Under the pieces are notes generated by a model. That model was not told the DNA's origin. It saw only the letters and a program-made list of their open reading frames with translations, and made no database searches. The position numbers and the translations under genes are program-made. A stretch of DNA of 64,000 nucleotides from positions 11,445,187 through 11,509,186 of the forward strand of contig NC_088206.1 of assembly GCF_037126465.1 (NCBI RefSeq), read 5' to 3'. Source of the DNA: Ornithodoros turicata. Taxonomy: Eukaryota; Arthropoda; Arachnida; Ixodida; Argasidae. Shown piece by piece: positions 47,389 through 59,300 of the stretch; positions within the stretch are counted from its first letter, which is position 1; each line of letters opens with the position of its first letter.

Positions 47389-50300
47389 TCACAACGGTGC
47401 TAGACTGTCTGTAGAGTTCTTGCCGCACGGTAACCGGAACATGTTGCAGTTGGTCCTGAACCACTTGTTAGCGACTGTGCAAGAAAGAATGCACGTGAGC
47501 TATCGGGGCCTTCTGCACATGGCTTTTTTTTTTATTGCAAACTTTGCATATTCACCAAATACTCACTCCACTTTGTTCCGAAGAGCACGGGACAACCCCC
47601 GTGGGTGGCGAGTTGCTCACCTTCGCCGTCCGTCTTCAGGTTCCACCAGAAGGCGGCGTCGCCCTGAAACGACTTCGGGTTACAGACGCCACCATCGGAC
47701 CTTCTCGTGCGCATTTGATACGGGTAGCTCGGTTCCGTTCGGCATGCTTCTGTGCAAAGCTCATAGGCGATCGTATTCGTTATCTCTGGATGAAGCGTCA
47801 CGGGGAATCTGATCTCTATCGTCCGCATTATTTTACGGTATGCAAACCATGAGCCCGACCTTCAACTTGTCGCTATCGAGATAACGCGTGTTTAGAATGG
47901 TGGTGGAGGTGGCGCTGCTGCTGCTGAAAAACCTCACCGTTGTCGACCTCACAGAGGTGGGAAACGTCACGACTAAAGCTCTGGGTGAATCCGACTTCCA
48001 CTCTGGGTGAATCTGACTGGGTGCGTCTGACTGGGTGCGTCCGACTTCTAAAGGAACTGTGCCGATATATGTCTGACAGCGCCCGAGAAAAAGCCAGGAA
48101 AAAACCCCAGACAGCACGGGGATTCCAACCCGGTTACCTCCCAGTCTCAGCGTGACATGGCCAGCACGCTAACCACTTCACCCGTGCTTCACCACGGGCT
48201 CTTCAGCGAGCCTACCGAGCAGAGGCGGAGAGTTTTCATTTTCCCAGGGGGGGCAAGGGCGCACCGCGAAATAAGTACTCCTGCAGGAGGGGGGGATATG
48301 TTTATTAAGAAAAAAAAAGAAAGGTAAGCCAGATGGATGTCGGCGTGTTATTCAAAAAACAAAGTGAAAGGGGGAAGACAAAAAAGGAAAAGAAAAAGAA
48401 AGCAAAAGAAAACGAAAAGAAAGAAAGAAAAGAAAAATGAAGAACACAAAACTAATCACACACTCTGGCAGGATCTTATGATGTATGCAGAACTGGTATA
48501 GAAATAAGAGGAAGGAAGAACAGAAAAAAAAAGAAGACGAGAGAGAAAACAGAGAGAACGTAAACAGTGAACATGTGCACGACTGAAGGCATTACGCCTT
48601 TGAAAACTGAGTGCAAATGGAACAAAATGCATTGAATCCTCGGTGTTTGACCCGAAATGCGCGCAATATTATGAATATGGTCAATGAAATGGACCAGCGG
48701 GAGTTGAACCAGCTCCCAACGGATATGCGTTCCGAAGATTCTACCGTTGCATCTCACTGGCAGCTGCAGGTACCTTTTCGACTGCTTTCGTTTCATTGAT
48801 CTGATTGCTTTGGGCGAAATTCATGCAGTGTGTTGTGTCATCCTCTCTGTTCTTCGCCTCACCTTCTACTGTGATAATGAGTATGGTGGGCGGATCCATA
48901 TTTTACAAATTGCAAGATGCATTTTTGGGTTGGTGCCTCTTCGCACTTTTGACCCGGGCGCTCCGAGCCCCAAAGGTTGGTGTCAGTCTCTGACTTCCCG
49001 GGGGAGGCGGCGCCCCCCCTAGTTCATGTTCCGGGGGGGCAAGGGCCCCCGCGCCCCCCCGCAGTCGGCGTCTATGCTACCGAGACAACGGCTTTGGAGC
49101 GCGCGAACTTTAAATATAACGATAACACTCGCTCTGTCAGAGTTTAAGATTGGGGTCCACGTAATGCTAACGAAGGAATACACAAGTATCATTTCGGGTA
49201 ATGGTTGGCAAGCTTTAGCGTTGCTTCGCTAGAAAAGCAGTAAAATAAATGAAGCCTCCGACTCTAGTCGTATCACCACCTCGGCCATTTAGCGCGTTGT
49301 CAATTGAAGCGTGCTGAGCGGGATTCCCATGGGAAAGCGATCTGTTAAGGTACTAAGTAATGAAAGAGCATCCGGCCTTTGACCGGTATACCTTCTTTGG
49401 TTCGATCCGTAGTCCGAGGTGTGGAAATACTGTGGCGCCCCCTTCTGCGACGTCGGTCAACTGATAAGAGGGGAAACAAGTGAAACGCATTTTTGCTACT
49501 CGATACTTTCTGCCCTCGTTAGATTAAAATCAGATCCAATTGCGATGTAACTCACGTAAACCATGAGCGTCGCCACTCGATCGCCGGCGCCTCTTTCGAA
49601 GTCGTGCACCTATAGAGAGACGCGGAGAAATAATTTCATTTTACATGGGCGTCCTTGGTGGATGTCAGCATATTCTTTTCATCCGTGTATTTCTTGCGAT
49701 TAATGCGTGCTAGAGACTCTTCGCTGATAAACAATGTGCTCAGATATCCTCTATTACACGGCTTTTTAAAATTCTTGAGCGTATGACTTAAACATCGTCG
49801 GGGTAATACAAGGCATCTTCCTTATTTCGACGACAATTTTTAACGTTGTGTTGGCGGCAGTTTGCTATGTCGACAAACTCCCATGCTTATAGTTGCACGT
49901 GCGCAAGGTACGCTTTGTCGAACACTTACTGGTACGTTGGGCAGGTTGTACGACGTCTGCAGGAAATCAATATGCGATAAGTATTGTCCACCAATACCGT
50001 AGTTTGCCAACTGAAAAAATATTTAAAAAAATAAGAGAGAAACAGCATTAGGGATAGATATAGTTAACGCTAGTGCTTTCTGTCGCAGTTTGGGCCTTGT
50101 GTAATTTCTGCAATACTGTACAAGAAGCTGATTAAGCACACATTACTTGATACTTCTCCGCTTCTTGTTCATCGAATCTGGTACCGAGGCCTAGGAGGTC
50201 CCCGAGGAAGGTGTTTAGACGCACGGCAACATCGGCGTCCTCGTCTCCGAGCCAAGCACTTTTCGATAGAGAAACTAACCTTACTTCAGTGGTTGCACGC

Positions 50301-53300
50301 TGTTGTTTCCCATGAAAAGTAGGTCTGGATAATATTCACTCACTTTGAGCTCGTCCTGACTCCCGATGCCACGCTTCCTCTGCCTCCAAAGTGTGTGGAT
50401 CTTTTAAGCTGTTTCAAACAAACACTTAACCTTATTAACCTTATCAAAGACATGGATGCACCCTAGCAGAGATTCCAGCATGCTTCATGGGGAACGAAAC
50501 CAAGCTATAAGAATGACAGCTGTATATGCATACTGATTTTTTACGACTGTATACGATCTCAGCTGCTCCGGAGTTTAGGGTTTGATTTATCGTGAAAGGG
50601 TTTGTAAGACATTAGGGAGTTTTGAGAAAACGTACTAGTAAGGTTCACGATAATGTTTTTGCCAACATGATAAGCGAATCGCCTGATTCCTTTGGAGTCG
50701 CTGACACCACGCTACTGATATCTGATTGACTGGCAATGACATACGGAGTCGGAATCTGAGCGCCGCGCTCACGGTTTCCTAGAACTCCCTTTTGATAGTT
50801 GTTACTTGTTACGTTATCCAAGCGATGTACTTCGCGCCACAGTATACTAAAAAAAAACAAAAAAAAAACAAATGATTTTTGTAGGAATTGTAGTTAGCGA
50901 GATGAAAACCACTGAACACGCCCCTTGTTCGAGCAATAACGTTATCCCTCTCCACGTTGTCGCTGGCACATTACGATTTCATTTCATTCGCTCATAAATC
51001 ACGAACGACGCAACGCATGAATACCGTTCCTTTTATGTTGATGTCAAGGTAACGCCATTTTTCATTCCGCGATGGTTATATGATTACCGAGCCGTTCGCC
51101 TGCTTGATATGGCGGTTATCGGGGATGATCCTGTTCCACTCATGGACTTGGAGGTTAAATATCTATCTTATCACCCTATTACTCGATATCGAACACGCCT
51201 TCTTACCCTGGGCTTTGCAAAGGCCAACAGGTCGTTGATGTCCTTCTCTTGAATGACACCATGCATGACAGCCACATATGGCTTTAGATTCAACTCTTCC
51301 AGCTTGACCGGATTGAAGCGCAGGAAGGGATGTTTGCCAAAGTAGTATCGGCATCGCAAGTGCCTGTTCAGTTTGGCACTCTGTCGGGATAAATTTCAGT
51401 TTTGAAGACGCAGGAAAGAAGAAAGCGGGAACCACGATGATGCGGTCACAAAGTGCTTACCCTGATGTTCTCTCCCCTACATAACCGCTTGAACTGTTGG
51501 ACCTCTAGTACCTGAGAGATTGAATCGTCGAAGAGTTTCGCCTGGAACTCTGTGGACCTCTGGCGGCGTTCGCTCACCGGCACTCCATATGTCTGCCAGT
51601 TCTGACCTGAACCAGTTTGTTTTGCTTCTATGTGACAAATAACACTCTATTTCTCCATATGTGTCCACGTAATCTACTGGCACGGAATGTCTGCTGCGTT
51701 GCAGCTTTGACGCCATGCTCTTCCATTTAGAAAGACAATAAGTAGAAAAACAAAAAACAAAAAAAGGAAGTTGAGGAGTTACCTTGACGCGTCTCAGGTG
51801 GGAGTACTTTGTTTTCATCGGGAATTTACGCTCTCCCCGTCTGTTATTCTTATTTGTTAAAGTGGTTAGCGTGAACATCTCATTAATGTGTTTCGTTCGT
51901 ATCTTTTCCTCGCGCATTCACGCGGAAATACCGATTATTTGGCAATAAATGTACCCTGGAGTCGGGAGAATTCTTCGCGCAATAAAATTTATTTCATGAA
52001 GCGTTTTTCGCCTTGGTAAGCCATGCACTGAAGGGTCGATGCAGTCAAAGAAAAAGAATAAAATTTTGTTTCTACAGAACCATGTGTGCTCCTTATATAG
52101 CATCCATTTGGAACCACTTCTTGCAACGGCATTACTGTCTGTCAGCTTTGAGACGCGTCAGTGCCGGCGTAATTTGGTCCAAACTAGGGGTCAGTGATGG
52201 CCAGTAGTTAACTGCATGTAGTTCAACTACGAGTTGAACTACCTGATTGTAGTTAAAAAGCAGTTAGCAACTACTTGCAGAAATGCAGTGGCAACTCCTA
52301 GTTAAACTACTATTTTAAGCAGTACACTACAGTAGTTAGGTTACTGAAGGCGCCAACTACTTCCGATTTTGCCGCAAGCTTTACGGCACGTTTGTGCTTC
52401 CGACTTTTACCTGGAGCTACTTCTATGATGAGAACGGAGGTGCAGAGCAATTGTGTCGTGCATGTATACTAAATCTTCACTTTTAATGCTTGTCTAATGA
52501 AGCCTCATTTGCTGTGAAATAATTCTGCACTTAGTTTATCGCGTAGGCACAGAAAGAATCCCGCCGCAAGCTTTGTATTTGACGATCGTAGCAATTGCTT
52601 GAGCCAAATTTTATCATTGGTTGTGATTCATATTTAGATGTTCTGGTCTCGATGCAAACGAAAAGCTCTCGAAAGCACAGATGATCAGAAATGGCAGATT
52701 TCAGTCACGTCCTATTCTTCGTGAAGCACAAGAGCAGCTACGGAGTACCGTCTCCGCTGGAAGATGACCTCTGGAGCCACCCATTAGGACTAACGGTCAT
52801 TGTGTAGCGGATGACAAACAACGAGCAGCACGTATGCAAGTTGAAATGAGGCGCGTGAGAAACTTACCGGCTTTTCCTTTCGTTTCCAAGACCTCGTCGT
52901 GCTGAAATCAGATAGCGCAGCGTCAGATGGGAACTTCCGACACGAACAAAGGCACGCTCTCTTCCTTCCCTTGAATCTGCTTAGGTTGTCAGAGCACTAT
53001 CACGACAGCGAGAGTAGTTTTGTTTCGGACCACCTTCTTCTATTGTTTCGCGAATGGTGTTTAGACAAAATTTTTAAAATGCCGCCGAGTACACGAACGA
53101 GGTGGTCACAATAGAGCCCACACGGTCAGGGGCATGCAGTTTTATCGACCAGCTTCCGTACAGAGTCTGCACCTCGGTAGTCTGCACTTCATCAGTTAAG
53201 AAAAAAAAAAGAAAATTGATCAGACAGTGAATTTTTAGCAAAACTAGCGGAATAAAAAGATCATTATAAATCATCATTATAAATAAAGATATTAAAAAAA

Positions 53301-56300
53301 TCATTAAACGCAAGAGGGGAAGACGATTTACAACGCGTAATTTTGAATTTTACGGTTTGTGTGCATTACATTTTCATTCTCTCTTCCCTGATTGTTTTAC
53401 TGCCTACTTCAGTGTACCATCTTTTTTTTTTTTTTTTTGACTGATTAAGTGCAGACTGCACAAAAGGTCGTCAATAAAACAAAACTAGATGCTAAAACAA
53501 CAGCAACGACTTGATACTGACGATGAGATGGATGTGGGGGGAGGGGGATATGAAGATTTGTTCAAGAAAAAAGAAACGGTCAGCCAGACATAGGTCGGCT
53601 TGCTATTCAAAAAAAGAAGTGCGGCAGTGCGGTACACTAACCGTATGGGCGATGTTCTGAAGGCTGTTCGTTTAATTTGCTTGCACGATGCGCTGAACGT
53701 AAATAAAATAAATGAATAATACTATTGTCTATTATTTATTTATTTACTGTACATACGTTAAGGGCAGCATCGCGGGTACAACATAACGGATGGTGTGCAC
53801 AAGGTACTCATAATTGACGCCGAAAATAAACGAATAAAGGAGGAAGGAAAAAAATAAAATATTATATATATATATATACATATTATACATTTATAAATAA
53901 ATATAAATATATGTAAACATAGATAAATGAATATTTATAAATAAATATTCCCCCTAACATTGCCCACTCGCCTAATAAATAGCTCACCCCTTGTCTTCTT
54001 CCTTAAATTTCGATGCAGCCAGAAATGTGCCGATCAACTACAAGGGGTCTTTTCCGCTTGAACTGAAACCGCAATGTTCGCAGGAGGCAAGACCACAAGC
54101 AGGGTCATCGAAATTCATTCCACCCAGTTGATCCGATCTTATCGCCAAGAGATTAACGTTATCCTATACGTGTACCTTCTTGATGGCGTTGTCGTAGAAG
54201 GGCTGCACTTCCTCCTTCCTGAGCGAAGGAGGCTGCTCGGATTCTGTTCGCTCCAGAGCTTCTTCGAACCATTCCACTGCTCGGTCGAAAAAGCCCGTCT
54301 GAAAGGCCACTTTGCCGATGAAGAAGCAATCCCGACCTGGGTTCGGAACAGCGAGACAATGCTTATAAATGTTACGATGGGACCGAACTTAAAGCTAACC
54401 AGAGATTCCGGAGCATTCTTATCGCAGCATGCAAACCTGAGATTACAACTTGTTGCAGTCCCATGCTTTTAACGAGTGCATGTTCTTTTGGCGAAAAACA
54501 AAAATCAATCAATCATTTCTCTTTTCTTTCTTTTTGGCAGAAAGCAGGATGCGGGGACATTAAGTTGCCAAATATGTGTGTGCTGCTATGCACTTTTGAT
54601 GGAAGGAATGGTCCACTCTAAAGGAGAAAGAGATCAAAAATATTTCGCAGAAAAACAAAAAGAAGAAGAAAAGAGAGAGAGTAAAAACCGAGAGAGGAAC
54701 AGCTTTTTCCTGAGACTGCGTGTCATTTGGGCTTATAGCCTGGGCATATTACCTACTCTGACAGAGTGTGTGAATATCATGTTTGTCTCCTCTGCGTACA
54801 CGTGCATTTTTTTCTTAGCTCTTTTCGTAGGAGTGGTGTATTTACACGGAATTGACGTTCGTTATTTAGACGACTATACAGGGTGTTTCACGAAAAAGGA
54901 GCCAAAGTTTTTTTTTTTTTTTTTTGATTCATTCTACACCAAAAAGACGGACTGCATGGTGTTACCAGTGGTGGGAAGATACTCAAACTCTTTTTGTTTC
55001 GTAATTAATTAATTAAGCAAAATTAGTTAGTGTAAGGTTTTAATTGCAAAAGCAAAATATTATTGATTTATATGAATTCCATCACTCTGTACCCCGTAGT
55101 TAGTACTTGATGTTTCCCACGCACTCCGGCATCCGGTTCGGCCTTGGGCGTTCGGGAATGACCCACTTGGTTGGCGCGTCTTTGTTACCGGCCGAAGTAA
55201 TCCCTTGAGCCACTTGCACGGTGGATACTACAGCATGTTCAAGATGGCGGACCGGCTTACTGGATTTAGTTCATGTTGGAAAGGGGAAAATCACGTGACA
55301 AACCTAGTTATGTTAACGAATTAGGTGTTTGGTTTTGGTTTCACGGTTTTGATTTTATTGGACCCTGCATATAGTGGGCAGTGGTCAATTTCGCACTTTA
55401 TAAGCGTGAGCGAGCTATTTTCGGACAGCTCGAGCGGGGACACTTGCTACAGGAAGGTCTGGGACCTGGTATCACCGTCCATCCCCGCCGGGTTCCTGTT
55501 CCGTAAGACTTTGTCTTGATTTGCATTGCCTTGTACATAGTGTGTATTAATTAAACACTGTTGCTGTTGAGTACTTCGCTCGTCGGACGTCTTTCTTGGG
55601 ATCAACCTCTGCTCCTAGAACGCATCACGAACTTCTCAGTGGGAGAGAAACTTTACTGTTAGTCTTTTTTTTATTGTAAGGATTACAGCCAAAAAGTGAA
55701 TGAGAAAGTTGTAGCGGGCGATACAGCGACACGATACCCGTTGATTGCAACTTTGTACCTCTAAATGCTTTTTTTCCTGGCTCCAAAGACGGGTTTGCAA
55801 AAAAAAACCGACGCGGGACCTGTCGCAGACGCGCGAGGAATATCAATGTCAAGCCAAAATGTCCAGCAAAAATGTCAAAATGTCAGTGAGAACTGTGACT
55901 AGTCTTCGCTCGATAACAGGACGCTCGAGGGCGCTGTGACCCGGCACTCCTTGCCCGTCGGTGATAGGTCCAGCGTTGTGCTTTTTTCCTTTTTTTTTTC
56001 TTTTTTTTGCAATCCCGAAAATTATAGTCTTTGGAGCTGGAAAAAAAAAAAGGATCCGTTAGAGGTACAAAGTTGCAGTCAACGGGTGTCCCCAAGCAGC
56101 CCAACATCTTGGCCCAATATTGCACCAATATTGGCAATGTCGGCCCAGTATTGGGCCAAGATGTTGGGACTGCTTGGGTCGTGTCGTTGTATCTCCCGCT
56201 ACGACTTTCTCGTTGAGATTTTGGCTTAATCCTTATTGTTTTTACTGACAAAATAATTTTACTCCATTAATTAATTAATTACAAAACAAAACTAGTTTGA

Positions 56301-59300
56301 GTATACTCACACCACTGGTAACGCTGTGCAGTCCGTCTTTTTGGTGTACGATGAACCAATTATTATTATTATTTTTTTTAAAAGTTTGGCTCCTTTTTCG
56401 CACAATTTTCGCGATGAGTCAAATTTTCATGCGTTCTCACGAATTCCACCCCGAATCGCTCTTGCGCTTCCGTGTCTCGTTATTCCCGTACGTGCTTAAT
56501 TTTCTGCATACGCGTACTTTATTAAGAACGGATAACTATGTGAACAACGCCTGAAACTATCTCTTCTGTTAACTCTACAGAGAGACAGCGTGGGACATTC
56601 TCACCCGAGAGCGCTTGCTGTCCCTTGATCCCTTTCTCGCTGGTAGAAGTCTTGAGAAGTCCATCAGCCAGCTGAGTCATGTTCAGCAGGTAAGTGTCCT
56701 GTAAACGGACGATGGACGCAGCCATGCCATGGAAGTCTTCTTCCCAGGGAAGCATGCGGTGATGACGCATAGCGGTGATGTTGATCATGGGGTCTGTCAC
56801 ACAGAATGTCCGATGGGTCGTCTCGTAATCGAGCCTTTCACAACGGGTTCATTCATCAAAAACGTCTACCGGATGTTTTTAAATATCAGTTATTCCGAGG
56901 TGTGTGGTTTCACTGAATAGCTTCAGTGACTCTAGTTTACAGTACCGGAATGAGAAGCCGTACAGAGTAACTTGGAGTTTTGATTGATTGATCGATTAAG
57001 ATATAAAAAATATGGAGATGAACTTACTTGGAGTTGTACTTAGGATAACATTAACTCATTTTTCGCTCCTGCGTGAATGACAGGGACACTTACGTAACTA
57101 CTTGTAACTTTTGTTGTTTACATTGCTCTTGTTCTAAACCACATTAGTTCGGTTTCATATAAAAATAAAAAAGAGAAGGGGGAAAACGCACTCCTTCCTT
57201 CTCTGCCTTCTTCTTCTTCAAGAAGTTCGGGGAAGAGGGAAAGGGAGTTCGGCTTTTCGGTGAAGTGTTCGGCTCTTCATAGCTGCATAACGTTTTAAGA
57301 AGGCATTTGTTTTGTCTTCCGCCGCCGGTGTTGAGGACGCGGAGCCGGAGTCGTCTTCCTGTTCTCTCACTCTTCAGTGTCGCGTTCTTCAGGCTCAAAA
57401 GAAGTTTTCTGTATACACTCCTCGGCTCTCGGTTTTCTGAGGGACACCTGATATCGCATTCCGTTGTCGATCACGCGGGTTGCCTGCTACCTGAGAATGG
57501 TGACGGTCTTGTTTTCCTTTGGGCGCTCGCCACAAAGGTGAAAGGGGTTCTGGGCACCTAGAGTCAGTGAATAGGGGTATTCCTTCTCCGCGCCGGTGCC
57601 GCCGTTCGGAGCCCTCGATTGGGCCGATCGTGTCACGTGGTTTCTACTTCCAAGCACGCGCCGTCTATGTTGACTCGTTGAGTCCCCTCCATCCAAAACC
57701 GGTTTCCCCGGTCGCGAGCTGGCTCGACTGCGCTGCTGCGCGCAGTTCTCCGGCGGAGAAGGGGGAGAATGTTGTCCCGTTGCTAGGCGACGCAGCCGTG
57801 CCGGACCCAAGATGGTGGACTCGTCCGCCGGCGTGGCTCAGTGTTGCTACTCTGCTCCCTATTTAGTGACTCTATGGGCACTGACTCACGAGCCCATGGT
57901 GTCAAAGTTAGTTACAATAATAATAATAATAATGAATAAATAAAAATAAAGGATGTCGCTCTCGATTGTATATGCGCAGCACAACACGTACCGATCCGTC
58001 AAAAGCAGGTGCATAATTGAAGTTTAATAGTAAGAATAGTAGTAATAAGTAATAATAGCATAGTAAGTAATAGTAATAAGTAATAACGTACCATATGCAC
58101 GCAGTCTATGAATGTGACTCTCGACTGCTCCCAATTGGACCGTCATCCTCTTGGCAAGATGGAAAGCGTGTATGGGATGCATCATATGTTGCTCCACTGC
58201 CTCATCCGTCTTCAGCCCCTCGTATATTTTTTCACTATTCACGTACCTCAATTGGAGGGAGCAGAGCTCAGAATTAGTTCATCGGTGATACCATAGTCTA
58301 GCCACTAGAATATATTCTCGGATACTTATAGTAGTCAAATGTTGGCGGAACTTTGCATTTAAACTTGGTCTAACTCAATGTGCTTATATAGATGGGTAGG
58401 AATCCAGCGAACCGGTAGAGATGTAGGAAGGGAGTTGCCTCAGGACAGAAGCCGCCGATATTTCGAACAGAAGACTGTTCTTCTTCTGGGCACCGTCCTC
58501 ATCATTGGCATGGTATTTAAAGGGTTAGGTGTGACGTGTTTAAAGCTTCATGCTTAAAGGTTCACAATTCGCATGAACCTTTCAACACGTCACACCTAAC
58601 CCTTTAAATACCATGCCAATGATAAGGACGGTGCCCAGAAGAAGAACAGTCTCTGTTCGAAATGTCGGCGGCTTCTGTCCTGAGGCAACTCCCTTCCTCA
58701 ATGTGCTTATAGTGCGGCACATTGATTATATTCAGCACATGTCGGAGTATCATACTGAAGTAAACATTCTATGAATGTTCACACTGCTAAGGTTCCGACT
58801 TTTCGGAGTTTTCCTTTACCAAAAATTTCAAGTTTTCAATTTCAGAAAAATTTCGACTTTTTCGGAGGTTAAACAAAAGTGGAGCTATATGGAAACAGTA
58901 TGGACTACTAGTAGACTCTTACTGTGACCACAGCGTTATCGTTGTATAACCAGAGCGTGTATTATTTGTGTGTGCTAGAGATTGACACGGACCGCTATTT
59001 TTCGGCCCGACCCGGACATTCCGAAATGAGGCCCTGCCGGTTTGAGTCCGTCAGAGAATGACCAGGCCCGCTCGTGGCCCGCCCGCCCACCCGATGGGAG
59101 CTGCCGAAAAAAAAAAAAAAAAAAAAAACATGGTAGGAACCATAGCGTCACCAACCAACCACCTTGCGTAGTACGAGATCCTGGAGAGATCGATTATCGT
59201 ACGTTCTCAGATTTGCTTCTCAATATTCATAGTGCTGAAAATCAAACGCCTAGGGGCGGACATTCATTATTCCGAACACAACAGGAACGCCGGCGCCACA

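Larger units (their letters stand above)
47664..49391 (-). other. P4HA intron 11, SINE and LINE debris
   Basis: Bounded by donor GTATAC and a TTTCAG acceptor. It holds a tRNA-derived SINE (48020-48195), a LINE 3' tail (48289-48470), a second tRNA-like repeat (48675-48755) and a G/C-run repeat (about 48985-49070). Shorter introns 6 (80 bp), 8 (136 bp), 9 (320 bp), 10 (95 bp) and 12 (92 bp) carry no recognisable repeats. Confidence 0.7.
54885..56400. repeat. Large inverted repeat in P4HA intron 3
   Basis: The left copy (54885-55025 and 55658-55775) and right copy (56030-56400, inverted) share AAAAAGACGGACTGCA, GTTACCAGTGGTG, AATTAATTAATTAA and GTTGCAGTCAACGGGT-type blocks. The left copy begins CAGGGTGTTTCACGAAAAAG, possibly a transposon end. 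The left copy is split by the solo LTR, the right by a palindromic MITE at 56090-56172. Confidence 0.7.
54337..56604 (-). other. P4HA intron 3, with solo LTR and large inverted repeat
   Basis: Bounded by donor GTGAGA and acceptor CCCAG. It contains two head-to-head copies of one repeat (about 54885-55775 and 56030-56400). One copy is interrupted by a solo LTR (55031-55657), the other by a small palindromic MITE (56090-56172). A 178-codon open frame on the plus strand at 54476-55012 runs through low-complexity sequence and into the repeat, and I do not regard it as a gene. Confidence 0.75.

Noticed and set aside
47833..48117. Candidate P4HA exon containing TTILNTRYL
   Set aside because: Phase does not fit and there is no GGATVFP motif; the correct exon with that motif is at 49392-49460.
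51477..51917. 146-codon minus-strand frame
   Set aside because: It overlaps P4HA exon 6 in the wrong frame; the real exon (51461-51606) is read in another frame with good splice sites.
54476..55012. 178-codon plus-strand frame
   Set aside because: It lies in a P4HA intron, crosses A- and T-runs and ends inside a repeat; no domain is visible.
57103..57915. Possible LTR with TGTAAC...AGTTACA ends in P4HA intron 2
   Set aside because: The ends are inverted and the length fits, but the flanks show no target duplication and no LTR signals were convincing.
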